A DNA stretch of 64,000 nucleotides from Rossellomorea aquimaris (GCF_035590735.1 NZ_CP141595.1:925001-989000), one strand, 5' to 3'; positions 45,034 to 53,525 are shown, numbered from the stretch's first letter. The notes: generated by a model not told the origin, from the letters alone. Program-made: numbers and translations.

Positions 45034-45801
45034 ATGCTGGATATTCTGAAACAAAATAAAAAAAGCTGGGATAAAGTTGCCCGCCATTTTAACGGGAAGG
45101 ATGCCTTGCCGAGTTACGGGCCGTTTACACAAACGGAAGAAGAATTGAGGCTGTTTGATGACATTACCAGCAAAAAGGTGCTTGATATCGGGTGTGGCAG
45201 CGGGCACTCCTTACTATATATGAAGGAAATTGGTGCCAGTGAATTATGGGGCGTTGACCTGTCAGGTACTCAAATCGAGACGGCAAAAGAAACGTTAAAG
45301 GGCTTGGATGCCAACTTATCCTGTTCACCTATGGAAGAAGACATCGGGCTGCCGAAGGCTTATTTTGACATCGTATACTCTATCTATGCCATTGGCTGGA
45401 CAACAGACCTGCCATCTACTTTAAGGTTGATTCACTCCTATTTGAAAACAGGCGGTTCACTGATCTTTAGTTGGGATCATCCCTTATACCCCCATATGAA
45501 AAGTGAAGATGGCCAAATTTATCTGGAAGGTTCTTACCAGAAAGAGGGAATCACTACGTACCCGAACTTCAAAGGCGAAGATGCTCCTGTCGTCATCCCG
45601 AAACGAAAACTGAGTACATATATCAATGAAGTCATCAAAGCAGGATTTACGATTGAATCGGTTATTGAAAGCGACGTATCAGCAGCTTTTGACTCAGTGG
45701 AGGAGGAAGTATCTGATCGCTATTACTCATTATATAAGGCGAGGAAATTTCCTACTACGATGGTGATCAAGGCAAGGAAAGGAGGACCTCATGTTCTATA
45801 G
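45034..45801 (+). CDS. Class I SAM-dependent methyltransferase
   Basis: 255 residues. Motif I VLDIGCGSGHSLLYM near 51, motif II LWGVDLSGTQIETAK, motif III IGWTTDLPSTLRLIHSYLKTGGSLIFSWDHP. Methyltransf_11 type; substrate unknown. AAGGGGAT site. The 3' end overlaps the NIPSNAP gene by 11 bases. Confidence 0.88.
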   Translation: MLDILKQNKKSWDKVARHFNGKDALPSYGPFTQTEEELRLFDDITSKKVLDIGCGSGHSLLYMKEIGASELWGVDLSGTQIETAKETLKGLDANLSCSPMEEDIGLPKAYFDIVYSIYAIGWTTDLPSTLRLIHSYLKTGGSLIFSWDHPLYPHMKSEDGQIYLEGSYQKEGITTYPNFKGEDAPVVIPKRKLSTYINEVIKAGFTIESVIESDVSAAFDSVEEEVSDRYYSLYKARKFPTTMVIKARKGGPHVL

Positions 45802-46129
45802 AAGAAAGTTCTATCTAGTCAAAAAAGAGTTCGTCGAAACGTTCAATGATCACTTCAATCACACGAATCTGCCGAACCAGATTAGACATGGCTCGCGACT
45901 GATTGGTCGCTGGATGAAGGATCATGATGAAGAGACCGTTGAGATCTTTGCCATTTGGGAATATGACAGTCAGGAGGATTATATGAAGATTGAAACGAGC
46001 ATCAGGAATGACCAAGAGCATCTGAAACGTATCAGGGATTGGTATGAAGAGCATGGCGGGAGGGAATTTGTCGCTAAGGAATATATCATAGAAATGAGGA
46101 ATGAGGCGTTGGAGACGACAGTTCGGTGA
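45791..46129 (+). CDS. NIPSNAP-family protein
   Basis: 112 residues, MFYRRKFYLVKKEFVETFNDHFNHTNLPNQ...RLIGRWMKDHDEETVEIFAIWEYDSQEDYMKIE; ferredoxin-like dimeric alpha/beta-barrel. Function unknown in bacteria. GGAGG inside the upstream gene serves as ribosome site. Confidence 0.8.
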   Translation: MFYRRKFYLVKKEFVETFNDHFNHTNLPNQIRHGSRLIGRWMKDHDEETVEIFAIWEYDSQEDYMKIETSIRNDQEHLKRIRDWYEEHGGREFVAKEYIIEMRNEALETTVR

Positions 46130-46176
46130 ATTAGGTGATAGATGATTATGATGATTTGATTCACTTATTGTGAATG

Positions 46177-46214
46177 CCGGACGGTTCTACTACTTTCAAA
46201 GCAATAGAACCGCA
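46177..46214. terminator. Hairpin between convergent genes, possible terminator
   Basis: CGGTTCTA at 46182-46189 pairs with TAGAACCG at 46205-46212 over a 15-base loop. There is no T-run, so termination is uncertain. Confidence 0.4.
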
Positions 46215-46221
46215 GCCTCAT

Positions 46222-47607
46222 TCAAATATTACCATAGTAAGGACCGGCACTCACCTCCGCATTAATCGATTGTAACTGAGAGACGGTTACAAATTGATAA
46301 CCTTCCTTTTCAAGTGTTGTTAGTAATGTCGGCAAAGCTTCAGCTGTTGTGGGATGAACATCGTGTAACAGGATGATCGATCCAGGGGTGATTTCCTTCT
46401 GAACAACCCGGTTGATGGCATCGGCGTTCTTGTTTTTCCAATCGAGTGAATCGACGGACCATAGGACGATTGGTGAGCCATAATCACCTGCCACCTCCAC
46501 AACCTCATCATTTATAGCTCCATATGGTGGGCGCAAAATAGAGGGGACTCGACCAGTCGCGTCCTCGATTTTTTGGCTGGAGATTTGGACTTCTTCTGCT
46601 ACTTGATCCCTTCCGATTTTCGTCAGATCCTGGTGGTGGTCTGTGTGGTTGCCGATTTCATGGCCGGATTCGGCAACCTTTTTCGCAAGGGAGGGATATT
46701 TTTCAGCCTGACTTCCCAGCATGAAAAAAGTGGCCTGTACGTCATGGGCTTTGAGTATCTTGAGAATTCGTGGAGTTACCTCCACGTTGGGACCGTCATC
46801 AAACGTAAGAGCCACATATTTCCTTCCAGGTTCGATGGATGCATTTATGGATGTTCCTTCTGATGTACCTAGTGCAGCTGCCATTTCTTTATTTAAATAA
46901 GGGCGGATAAGTTTAATGGGGACCTCTACTTGGATTGGACCAGCCCCTTTAGCAGCGATTTCCGACTCCTCAAAGTACAACGTGAGTGCAGTCGGTGTTA
47001 TGGACCAATTCCACGATGCCGGGTCTTTTAATACCTTATCCATCTTGTCGTCTGCTAGATTAATAGATTCATTTTTTTGGATTTGTTTTCGGACCATATG
47101 GATTGCTTTGCCACTGGTTTGCATGATGTCCGATAGGTGTAAAATTCTCTTTTCCGAAGCATCAATGGTATAGGTCTTTACCTGTTGTTGACCACGGATA
47201 TTATTTACCAACTGATACGAGTTAAAGATTAAACTATATGTATCATTTGTCGCTTTCTTTACATCGGCTTGGATGATTAAGTGAGCACGGTAACCTTCTC
47301 CAAGCTCATCCTTGTTTTCCTTTACTGCTGCTAAAAATGATTCTTTCTCTTGCTTGATCCATCCTTGTATGGGCTTATGTATGTTTGAGTCCCCGATAAC
47401 CGGAGTCTTAACGGACATGGTATATGTATCCGTCTTCTCAGTCACCGTCTCAAAGTTTATACTAGATAGAGATGCCTGCCCTGAATCCTTGTCGAATCCG
47501 ATTCCAACTACCAACTGAGCCATCCCATAAACGAAAGAAAATCCTAATACAAACAACACAACCCACCCCGGCCAGCGTATCCGCCTGAAGGGTATTTTTT
47601 TCAGCAT
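46222..47607 (-). CDS. Polysaccharide deacetylase with N-terminal DUF4163/DUF3298 region (PdaC-like)
   Basis: 461 residues. Membrane anchor at about 12-32. DUF4163/DUF3298-like region at about 50-240 (typical of PdaC/RsiV-like proteins). NodB domain at about 265-450: TFDDGP (Asp pair), HTDHHQ (metal His), RPPYGAIN and a late LLHDVH. Probably a peptidoglycan or chitin-oligomer deacetylase acting outside the cell. Possible substrate: N-acetylmuramic acid, as for PdaC. Promoter family copy 10 lies about 67 bases upstream. Confidence 0.9.
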   Translation of the reverse strand: MLKKIPFRRIRWPGWVVLFVLGFSFVYGMAQLVVGIGFDKDSGQASLSSINFETVTEKTDTYTMSVKTPVIGDSNIHKPIQGWIKQEKESFLAAVKENKDELGEGYRAHLIIQADVKKATNDTYSLIFNSYQLVNNIRGQQQVKTYTIDASEKRILHLSDIMQTSGKAIHMVRKQIQKNESINLADDKMDKVLKDPASWNWSITPTALTLYFEESEIAAKGAGPIQVEVPIKLIRPYLNKEMAAALGTSEGTSINASIEPGRKYVALTFDDGPNVEVTPRILKILKAHDVQATFFMLGSQAEKYPSLAKKVAESGHEIGNHTDHHQDLTKIGRDQVAEEVQISSQKIEDATGRVPSILRPPYGAINDEVVEVAGDYGSPIVLWSVDSLDWKNKNADAINRVVQKEITPGSIILLHDVHPTTAEALPTLLTTLEKEGYQFVTVSQLQSINAEVSAGPYYGNI

Positions 47608-47662
47608 ACGTCTTCCTCTTTCCCAGCATGTAGGTCTTTTACCTCAAGTGCTTTTAATAGTC

Positions 47663-47702
47663 AATTAATTACAATTATTTCAAATTAATGGAATTAATTC
47701 AA
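47663..47702 (-). promoter_or_regulatory. Promoter family copy 10 (TTGAAT-N17-AATAAT, minus strand)
   Basis: On the minus strand TTGAAT (47702-47697) precedes AATAAT (47679-47674) by 17 bases; core TTTGAAATAATTG followed by TAATTAA. It faces the PdaC-like gene, showing that the motif follows gene orientation. Confidence 0.65.
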
Positions 47703-47837
47703 TGGTTTCGTTTCAGAAATATGAAGTTCTTTCAAATCTACCAATCTTGTATTTCACAGAAAAGATATGATCATTCGCAAGAGTTAGGGATATTACTTCA
47801 ATTTGTGTGTGTAAGGGAAACTTAGAAAGAGGGGAAG

Positions 47838-48119
47838 ATGAACAAAATGAACATGAAATATGACGATAAATATCATTTGCATTTAGGTTATTACGAAAAT
47901 GAGTGTGATTATGAGTCTATTGCCTATAAAAGGTTATCGGAGGATGTGTGGGATGTCTTCTTCGACTTTAAACAATATGGACTTGAAAACACAACAGAAA
48001 AAATGAATTCACTAGAGGGATTTGGAACGGAAATTTTTTCTATTAGAGGGAATGATCTTTCCTATGAAACTGGTGTAAAGAGATTTGAAGAATGGTTGGC
48101 GATGCAGAAAATCATCTGA
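47838..48119 (+). CDS. Small protein of unknown function
   Basis: 93 residues, MNKMNMKYDDKYHLHLGYYENECDYES..., acidic and aromatic. GAGGGG site. No signal peptide. Its end overlaps a remnant frame of a kinase (48092-48232). Family not recognised. Confidence 0.55.
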   Translation: MNKMNMKYDDKYHLHLGYYENECDYESIAYKRLSEDVWDVFFDFKQYGLENTTEKMNSLEGFGTEIFSIRGNDLSYETGVKRFEEWLAMQKII

Positions 48120-48232
48120 TCATTTCGGGGAGAATGGGAGAAATAGATGAAGAGAATTATATTGAAATCAATAATACAGATATGAGTGCAGAAGAGGTTG
48201 CCAGGATGATTAAAAATGAATTTCATTTATAG
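48092..48232 (+). pseudogene. C-terminal fragment of a P-loop kinase-like gene
   Basis: The frame gives MVGDAENHLIISGRMGEIDEENYIEINNTDMSAEEVARMIKNEFHL. The EENYIEINNTDMSAEEVARMI ending resembles the C-terminus of AAA/uridine-kinase-like proteins of Bacillus. No upstream domain (Walker A) is present; the fragment overlaps the preceding small protein gene. A remnant is the likeliest reading. Confidence 0.45.
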
Positions 48233-48258
48233 CATTTAAAATTATGGCCTTCAAATGA

Positions 48259-48290
48259 AAGGAACTCCAAATGTCTGGGGTTCCCTTCTT
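48259..48290 (+). terminator. Intrinsic terminator
   Basis: GGAACTCCA and TGGGGTTCC form the stem, followed by CTTCTTGTTT. Confidence 0.65.
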
Positions 48291-48311
48291 GTTTATGTAG
48301 CCTAACCGAAA

Positions 48312-50033
48312 TCACCGTGGAATCCAAAGCTTCGAAAAATCAAAATGACCGAACGAATGGAACATCACATCCTTGATCATCGGGTGAAACGTCCTCGTCT
48401 TAATCGGGTGATGTTGAAAGAGTAATAGATTGTTCTCCCGGATATGATCTTCGATTTCCATCATGATCCTTTCCCTGTTTTCAGCCTCTTCTTGTTTGAA
48501 GATCTCGAGTTTCTCATCAATCCATTGGAGGGAATCGACAGGGAACATCCTTCTGAATAGAAGCGTATCGTTGTAGAAGGCTGCCAGAAAGGACAGATGG
48601 GGATCCAACGAAGATACCTCGCCCATGAAGATCAAGTCTGCTTTCTCGTCGATGTCCCGTAGATAGAAGTCAGGAAAGGTAAAGGGGTGCAGCACGAAGT
48701 TGATTCCGTATTCTTCGCCCTGCTTTTTATACCAATCGGCAACTTCAAAGGCTTTTTGATAGTGCATGTGATAAATCGTTATCGGCTCTCCAGTATATTC
48801 CGCCTCTTTTAAAAGGGGGAGGATGGTTTTCGGATCCTTTTTTTGCGGGGAGGACCTGGCATTCACGAAGCTGCTTGCTTCAACCCAATGCTCCCATCCT
48901 AAGTCATCAGCCATCCGGTTGATATCCATCAGATGATATAGAGCTTTTCGGATGGACTCATGCTTGATTACGGTTTGCCTTCTCAAATTGCACATGAGAA
49001 ATCGAAAGCCCGTTTCAATTTCATGCTTGCTCATGACTTCTTCTGTTGGTGGATGTTGTACGGTGAAGTCCACAATGTTTGCGGCATCCTGACTCACTTT
49101 GTAAAAATGGAGCTCATCCAGGAGGGGGCGTTCAAGGAAATAGTGGTCAAACGCCTCGAGCACCACTTTGTTTTCCGATCGTTCTTTTAATAAAAAGGGA
49201 CCGGTGCCGATCCATTCACCTTCATTGAATGCCTGATTGGCCGGTAGGATACAAAAGTTAGGTGATGCGATATAGCGAAGGAAAAAGGGGTTTTCCTTCT
49301 TCAAAGTGATGCTCACTTTATAAGGACCAGGGCATTCCACCGTCTCGATATCTTCTGCAAGCCATTGGTGGGAAGATTCTTCACTATTTTTGATTCGTTC
49401 AATGGTATAAGCGACATCCTTGCTAGTCAGTGTTTCCTGGTGATGAAAGAAGACCCCTTTCCGCAAATGGAACGTCCATTTTTTGTCTCCATCCGACTCG
49501 AAGTGGTGGGCAATATGGGGAAGGATCGTGTCTTTTTTGTCATCATATTTGACTAACGTATCTCCCAGGTATTCGATTAAGTGGGATTCAAAAGAGATGG
49601 ATACCTTCAAGGGATCAAGTGTCGTGAAATCCCTTGATATAAAGGCGTGAAGGACATCCTTAGATTCCGTTCCACGCTTAAGCCCGAACATGTCCCGGAT
49701 ATCTGAAGAGACCTTCGCAATCCATGACTTCGGAATCGGGAGTCTAAGAAGCTGGGCTGCTTGATCGAGTTTTCCGTTTTCCATACAGTCTTTCATGAAT
49801 TCTTCTACTTCTTTCTGAAAAGAGTGTCTGAACGTCAACTTCGAAGGGTTTCCTCTCCCTGCACCGGGTATGTAGGTGAGCCTGCCCGACTCCTCGAACT
49901 GGTGAAGGATCCTCTTCACATTTTTTAGCGAATAAAACCATCGTTCTTCAAGCTCCTTTAATTTAAAAAAGCATTCTCCATTCACTTCCCGGTCGAGAAA
50001 ATGGGCCCTCATGGCAAAATAGCGGTCGTTCAT
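48312..50033 (-). CDS. SgrR-like regulator with solute-binding-protein domain
   Basis: 573 residues from ATG 50033 (AGGAGG site 9 bases upstream; earlier ATGs lie in or before that site). An SgrR-type winged-helix domain (about 1-110, FKLKELEERWFYSLKNVKRILHQFEESGRLTYIPGAGRG) joins an SBP_bac_5 domain (about 150-573, KWTFHLRKGVFFHHQETLTSKDVAYTIERI). In E. coli SgrR senses glucose-phosphate stress and sits near SetA, an MFS sugar exporter. Here a divergent MFS gene lies about 100 bases away, so a ligand-sensing activator of that transporter is a reasonable inference. Confidence 0.88.
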   Translation of the reverse strand: MNDRYFAMRAHFLDREVNGECFFKLKELEERWFYSLKNVKRILHQFEESGRLTYIPGAGRGNPSKLTFRHSFQKEVEEFMKDCMENGKLDQAAQLLRLPIPKSWIAKVSSDIRDMFGLKRGTESKDVLHAFISRDFTTLDPLKVSISFESHLIEYLGDTLVKYDDKKDTILPHIAHHFESDGDKKWTFHLRKGVFFHHQETLTSKDVAYTIERIKNSEESSHQWLAEDIETVECPGPYKVSITLKKENPFFLRYIASPNFCILPANQAFNEGEWIGTGPFLLKERSENKVVLEAFDHYFLERPLLDELHFYKVSQDAANIVDFTVQHPPTEEVMSKHEIETGFRFLMCNLRRQTVIKHESIRKALYHLMDINRMADDLGWEHWVEASSFVNARSSPQKKDPKTILPLLKEAEYTGEPITIYHMHYQKAFEVADWYKKQGEEYGINFVLHPFTFPDFYLRDIDEKADLIFMGEVSSLDPHLSFLAAFYNDTLLFRRMFPVDSLQWIDEKLEIFKQEEAENRERIMMEIEDHIRENNLLLFQHHPIKTRTFHPMIKDVMFHSFGHFDFSKLWIPR

Positions 50034-50131
50034 TTCCATTCTCCTCCTAAAAGGGGACATTATTTCTTTCATTGTACCCTTTTTACCCCTTTTCTTCTAG
50101 CACATAATGGAAACATAGAGGAGATGATACG

Positions 50132-51403
50132 ATGTTTTCAACTTTACACCCAAACATCAAAGTGCGAATTTACACGTCATTTTTAAGCCGGATAGTGGGC
50201 TCAGCGGTTTTCCCATTCATGGCCATTTATTTTACTAAGGAAATCAATGCATCGGTTGCAGGGATTCTTCTGCTCATTCAAGTAGCGGTTCAGTTTATCG
50301 CTGGACTTTATGGAGGGTATCTCGCTGATATCATTGGCAGGAAACAGTTGATGGTTGCAGGTGAAGTCATGAAGGTCGGGGCATTTGCCGGATTGCTTGC
50401 GGTCAACTCACCTATCTTTACCTCGCCTTGGATCACCTTTATCATGTTGCTCGTGATCGGCGTCTCAGGCGGGATGGTCAATCCTGCATCCGAAGCCATG
50501 CTGATCGATGTCAGCACGAAGGAAACAAGGGCATTTATGTACTCGGTCAATTATTGGGCCGTGAACTTATCCATCATGATCGGGCTGATGATCGGAGGCT
50601 GGTTCTTTGAACAGTATTTCTTCGAACTGATTGCGGTTCTTCTCCTGATGGGTATTGTGACGCTCTGGATGACGGCAGCGTTAATCATTGATACGTATGA
50701 AATCAAGAGTGGAAAAGGACAAGGGACCTATGGAATCAAGCCTCTCTTGAAGAGCTACGGCCTGGTCATGAAAGACTGGACGTTTATGGCTTTTACCTTT
50801 GGTGGAATCGCGATTCTATCGATTGAGTTTCAACGTAATAATTTCATTTCAGTGAGACTTGAGGAGGAAATCATCCCCCAAACCATACAACTATTCAACT
50901 TATTCTCATTCGATATGGACGGAATACGATTATTGAGCTTACTGACCGTTGTCAACACATTGATGATCGTTTTATTCACAGCAGCTGCCGGTAAATGGAT
51001 CACCGGAAAGAAAGAGGAACCTATCATGTACACGGGATTCATCCTCTTCGGAATGGGCTATTTCTTCATGGCCTTCAGTAATGATTTTCTCACCCTTTTC
51101 CTTTCTGTTGTCGTCTTGACCATCGGCGAATTGCTTTATGTCCCGACACGCCAGTCACTCCTCGCCGATATCGTGGATGACAGCAGACGGGGAGCCTATA
51201 TGGCCATGAATGGATTGGTGTTCCAAGTCGGAAAAATGATCGGCGCAGCAGGTTTGATTGTGGGGAACATCATTGGCGGACTGGCGATGGGAATCGGTTT
51301 TTTGGGTCTGGTCGTCCTTGGGATCCTCTTTTCAAAGATGGCTTTGAGAAGCGGAGGGAAGGACGAGTCTGTCCTAAAAGGAAGGGCTTTGATGGATAAA
51401 TAA
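50132..51403 (+). CDS. MFS transporter
   Basis: 423 residues, about 12 helices. MFS motif A is GGYLADIIGRKQLM near 60-75. The central loop (about 190-220) is short. Motif-rich second half MALRSGGKDESVLKGRALMDK ends in a basic cytoplasmic tail. Direction (drug, sugar efflux) unknown; the divergent SgrR-like gene suggests control by it. GAGGAG site. Confidence 0.9.
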   Translation: MFSTLHPNIKVRIYTSFLSRIVGSAVFPFMAIYFTKEINASVAGILLLIQVAVQFIAGLYGGYLADIIGRKQLMVAGEVMKVGAFAGLLAVNSPIFTSPWITFIMLLVIGVSGGMVNPASEAMLIDVSTKETRAFMYSVNYWAVNLSIMIGLMIGGWFFEQYFFELIAVLLLMGIVTLWMTAALIIDTYEIKSGKGQGTYGIKPLLKSYGLVMKDWTFMAFTFGGIAILSIEFQRNNFISVRLEEEIIPQTIQLFNLFSFDMDGIRLLSLLTVVNTLMIVLFTAAAGKWITGKKEEPIMYTGFILFGMGYFFMAFSNDFLTLFLSVVVLTIGELLYVPTRQSLLADIVDDSRRGAYMAMNGLVFQVGKMIGAAGLIVGNIIGGLAMGIGFLGLVVLGILFSKMALRSGGKDESVLKGRALMDK

Positions 51404-51418
51404 AGATTTTATTATATA

Positions 51419-51461
51419 GGGTCTGCTCCTTTCTGAGTGGAAGGGGGAGCCCAGTTTTTTT
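51419..51461 (+). terminator. Intrinsic terminator of the MFS gene
   Basis: GGGTCTGCTCCTT and AAGGGGGAGCCCAG pair imperfectly; T7 follows at 51455-51461. Confidence 0.75.
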
Positions 51462-51493
51462 GATTGGAAATTTGGTATTTCAAATCAAGAAAA

Positions 51494-51575
51494 TTCGACA
51501 CGAAGGATCAATTAATCGAAATTAGGATAGGTTCAGGATTAAAAGTGGTTCAAACAGGATTAACTCCTAAAAAAA
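51494..51575. repeat. Array of ~20-base repeats, copy 1 (short)
   Basis: TTCGACA is followed by units starting AGGATCA/AGGATTA at 51504, 51524 (truncated), 51535 and 51556. Similar to the array at 53611. Degenerate sequence of the same type seems to continue towards 51650. Confidence 0.6.
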
Positions 51576-51705
51576 GCTCAAATTATTCTGATCATACTAT
51601 CCCTGAATTCCGATCAAAACACCACTTTATAAGTAAAATGGATCAATAACTCATCCCAGTTCAATAGATTTGTAAAAAAACGTAAGAATAAAGGTCGAAT
51701 TTTGT

Positions 51706-51755
51706 TAACACAATCTATATTAAGCTGTATTGTTATCTACACATCAACTCAACAT
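51706..51755 (+). promoter_or_regulatory. Possible degenerate Pho box
   Basis: TTAACA at 51706 and, in 11-base register, TACACA at 51739 and TCAACA at 51750; two intervening units do not match. PhoP boxes are TTAACA-like repeats every 11 bases and B. subtilis glpQ belongs to the Pho regulon. Weak match. Confidence 0.25.
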
Positions 51756-51807
51756 CCCTTTCCTAAAATAAAGTAGAAATACATATTCAGGATTGGAGAT
51801 GAAGAAA

Positions 51808-52638
51808 ATGAGCAAAAAATTACTAATCGGTACAGGGGTTGCTTTTTCACTGTTATTCAGCCCGTTCAGTCAGGCATTTGCAGACGAACCGACAGCAGGG
51901 GAAAGAAAGCAAGTGGATAATGTAGCACACCGCGGGGCAGCTGGTTATGCACCTGAAAATACAATCGCCGGTTTTGATCTGGCGGTTGATATGAAGGCGG
52001 ATTATATTGAAATCGATGTTCAACGAAGTAAAGATGGAGAATTGGTCGTCATCCATGATACAACAGTGGATCGGACAACAGATGGAACGGGAAAAGTAGG
52101 GGATTTAACCCTTGAACAACTTCAAAGTCTTGATGCGGGGAGTTGGAAGGGAGAAGAATTTGTAGGAGAACCGATTCCGACCTTTGAAGAGATTCTGGAT
52201 CGTTACCACGGTAAAGTGGGGATTTTAATCGAATTAAAGGCTCCAGAACTTTACCCCGGTATTGAAGAAGAAGTGGCAGAGGCATTAAAAGAACGGAATC
52301 TCGATAAACCACAAAATGAAAAAATCATTCTTCAATCGTTTAACTTTGAATCTATGAAAAAAATGGATCAATTGCTTCCTCACGTTCCGGTAGGTGTGTT
52401 AACTTCTAACCGTGCTCTTACCACACCAGAAGCGTTAAAAGAAATATCAACCTATGCGGAATGGTTCAACCCAAGCTATGGAATCGTGTCAGAAGAAGTA
52501 GTGGATCAAGTCCACGCCCAAGGGATGCAAATAGGATCATGGACGGTACGCAGTCAAGAAGCAGCAGACTTTCTTTTCGACATGAAGGTTGATGCAATCA
52601 TTACGGATTATCCGGATTATGTGGATCCTGGAAACTGA
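51808..52638 (+). CDS. Secreted glycerophosphodiester phosphodiesterase
   Basis: 276 residues from ATG 51808 (GGAGATG site). Signal peptide (about 1-25, ending AFADEP). GDPD motifs: VAHRGAAGYAPENTIAGF (catalytic His), DYIEIDVQRSKDGELVVIHD (Glu/Asp metal ligands, second His), and KPQNEKIILQSFNF later. Hydrolyses glycerophosphodiesters to glycerol-3-phosphate outside the cell. A possible Pho box lies upstream. Confidence 0.93.
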   Translation: MSKKLLIGTGVAFSLLFSPFSQAFADEPTAGERKQVDNVAHRGAAGYAPENTIAGFDLAVDMKADYIEIDVQRSKDGELVVIHDTTVDRTTDGTGKVGDLTLEQLQSLDAGSWKGEEFVGEPIPTFEEILDRYHGKVGILIELKAPELYPGIEEEVAEALKERNLDKPQNEKIILQSFNFESMKKMDQLLPHVPVGVLTSNRALTTPEALKEISTYAEWFNPSYGIVSEEVVDQVHAQGMQIGSWTVRSQEAADFLFDMKVDAIITDYPDYVDPGN

Positions 52639-52654
52639 TAGTCATTTGAAAAGG

Positions 52655-52681
52655 GAGTAGCTTTTGCTACTCTTTTTTTTA
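52655..52681 (+). terminator. Intrinsic terminator of the GDPD gene
   Basis: GAGTAGC / GCTACTC around a TTTT loop, then a T-run. Confidence 0.85.
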
Positions 52682-52743
52682 TATTTGCGGGATCAGGTTT
52701 CATTGTATATGGTATGATTATCCAAAAAGAAAGTGGTGTCATT

Positions 52744-52929
52744 ATGAATATTGGCGACTTACTCTATCAGTCGATCATCTTTTCATTACTGCTAGTGGGA
52801 GCAGTATCATTCACTCTCTTCATTCGAAGGCTCCTCATCAATAGTAAGAAAGAGGTTCAGGTTTCAGATGATATTCATAAGAAATTGGATAGAATCATTG
52901 AATTACTGGAAAACCAGATCCAGCGTTAA
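52744..52929 (+). CDS. DUF4083-family small membrane protein
   Basis: 61 residues from ATG 52744 (AAAGTGGTG site): MNIGDLLYQSIIFSLLLVGAVSFTLFIRRLL then a coiled, charged tail (DIHKKLDRIIELLENQIQR). This is the DUF4083 pattern. One helix. Function unknown. Confidence 0.8.
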   Translation: MNIGDLLYQSIIFSLLLVGAVSFTLFIRRLLINSKKEVQVSDDIHKKLDRIIELLENQIQR

Positions 52930-52976
52930 AGAACGAAGCACAAAATCATCTACAAAATTAAGTGAGGTACTCCTCA

Positions 52977-53525
52977 ATGAATGAAATGAAGATTGTGGTC
53001 GGCGCAGGAGAATATATGAATAATCCTGGCTGGATCCATACACAGCAAGAGGATTTAAACTTATTAGATGAAAGTACATGGGAAAACCGGTTCTATAAAA
53101 GTTCTTTAGATGCCATTTTGGCTGAACATGTCTGGGAACACCTTACATATGAAGAAGGGTTAGAGGCTGCGAAACTATGTATGATATACATGAAGCCTTC
53201 CGGATATATTCGGTGCGCCGTCCCTGATGGATATTTTCCCGATGAATCTTATCAGCGTATTGTGCAGGTTGGGGGACCTGGTCCAAAAGATCACCCGGCT
53301 GCGGGGCATAAGGTCGTTCACAATTATCAAACGTTGACGAAAATGTTTGAAACGGCAGGATTTGAAGTGACATTGCTTGAGTATTTTGATGAAGAAGGAA
53401 AGTTTCATCAAAATCATTGGGACGGAGCTGACGGGGTGATTTTTCGTTCTAAGAAGTTCGACCCTAGAAACCAGGGAGACAGGCTGGCATTTCCATCTCT
53501 AATAATTGATGCTGTAAAGCCATAA
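52977..53525 (+). CDS. SAM-dependent methyltransferase-like protein
   Basis: 182 residues from ATG 52977 (GAGG 9 bases upstream). LDAILAEHVWEHLTYEEGLEAAKLCMIYMKPSGYIRCAVPDGYFPD is the predicted-methyltransferase pattern (COG4627-like). The glycine-rich SAM loop is reduced (IVVGAGEYMNNPGW). Substrate unknown. Confidence 0.75.
   Translation: MNEMKIVVGAGEYMNNPGWIHTQQEDLNLLDESTWENRFYKSSLDAILAEHVWEHLTYEEGLEAAKLCMIYMKPSGYIRCAVPDGYFPDESYQRIVQVGGPGPKDHPAAGHKVVHNYQTLTKMFETAGFEVTLLEYFDEEGKFHQNHWDGADGVIFRSKKFDPRNQGDRLAFPSLIIDAVKP

Noticed and set aside
623..47702. ECF-sigma or sporulation-sigma interpretation of the TTTGAAATAATTGG motif
   Set aside because: No constant CGTC/CGTA (ECF) or GCATA-type (sporulation) element follows at a fixed distance. 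The TTG hexamer exactly 17 bases upstream of AATAAT in all ten copies fits a sigma-A extended -10 better.
51464..51649. 61-codon frame after the MFS gene
   Set aside because: It starts after the terminator and runs through the repeat array; no ribosome site.
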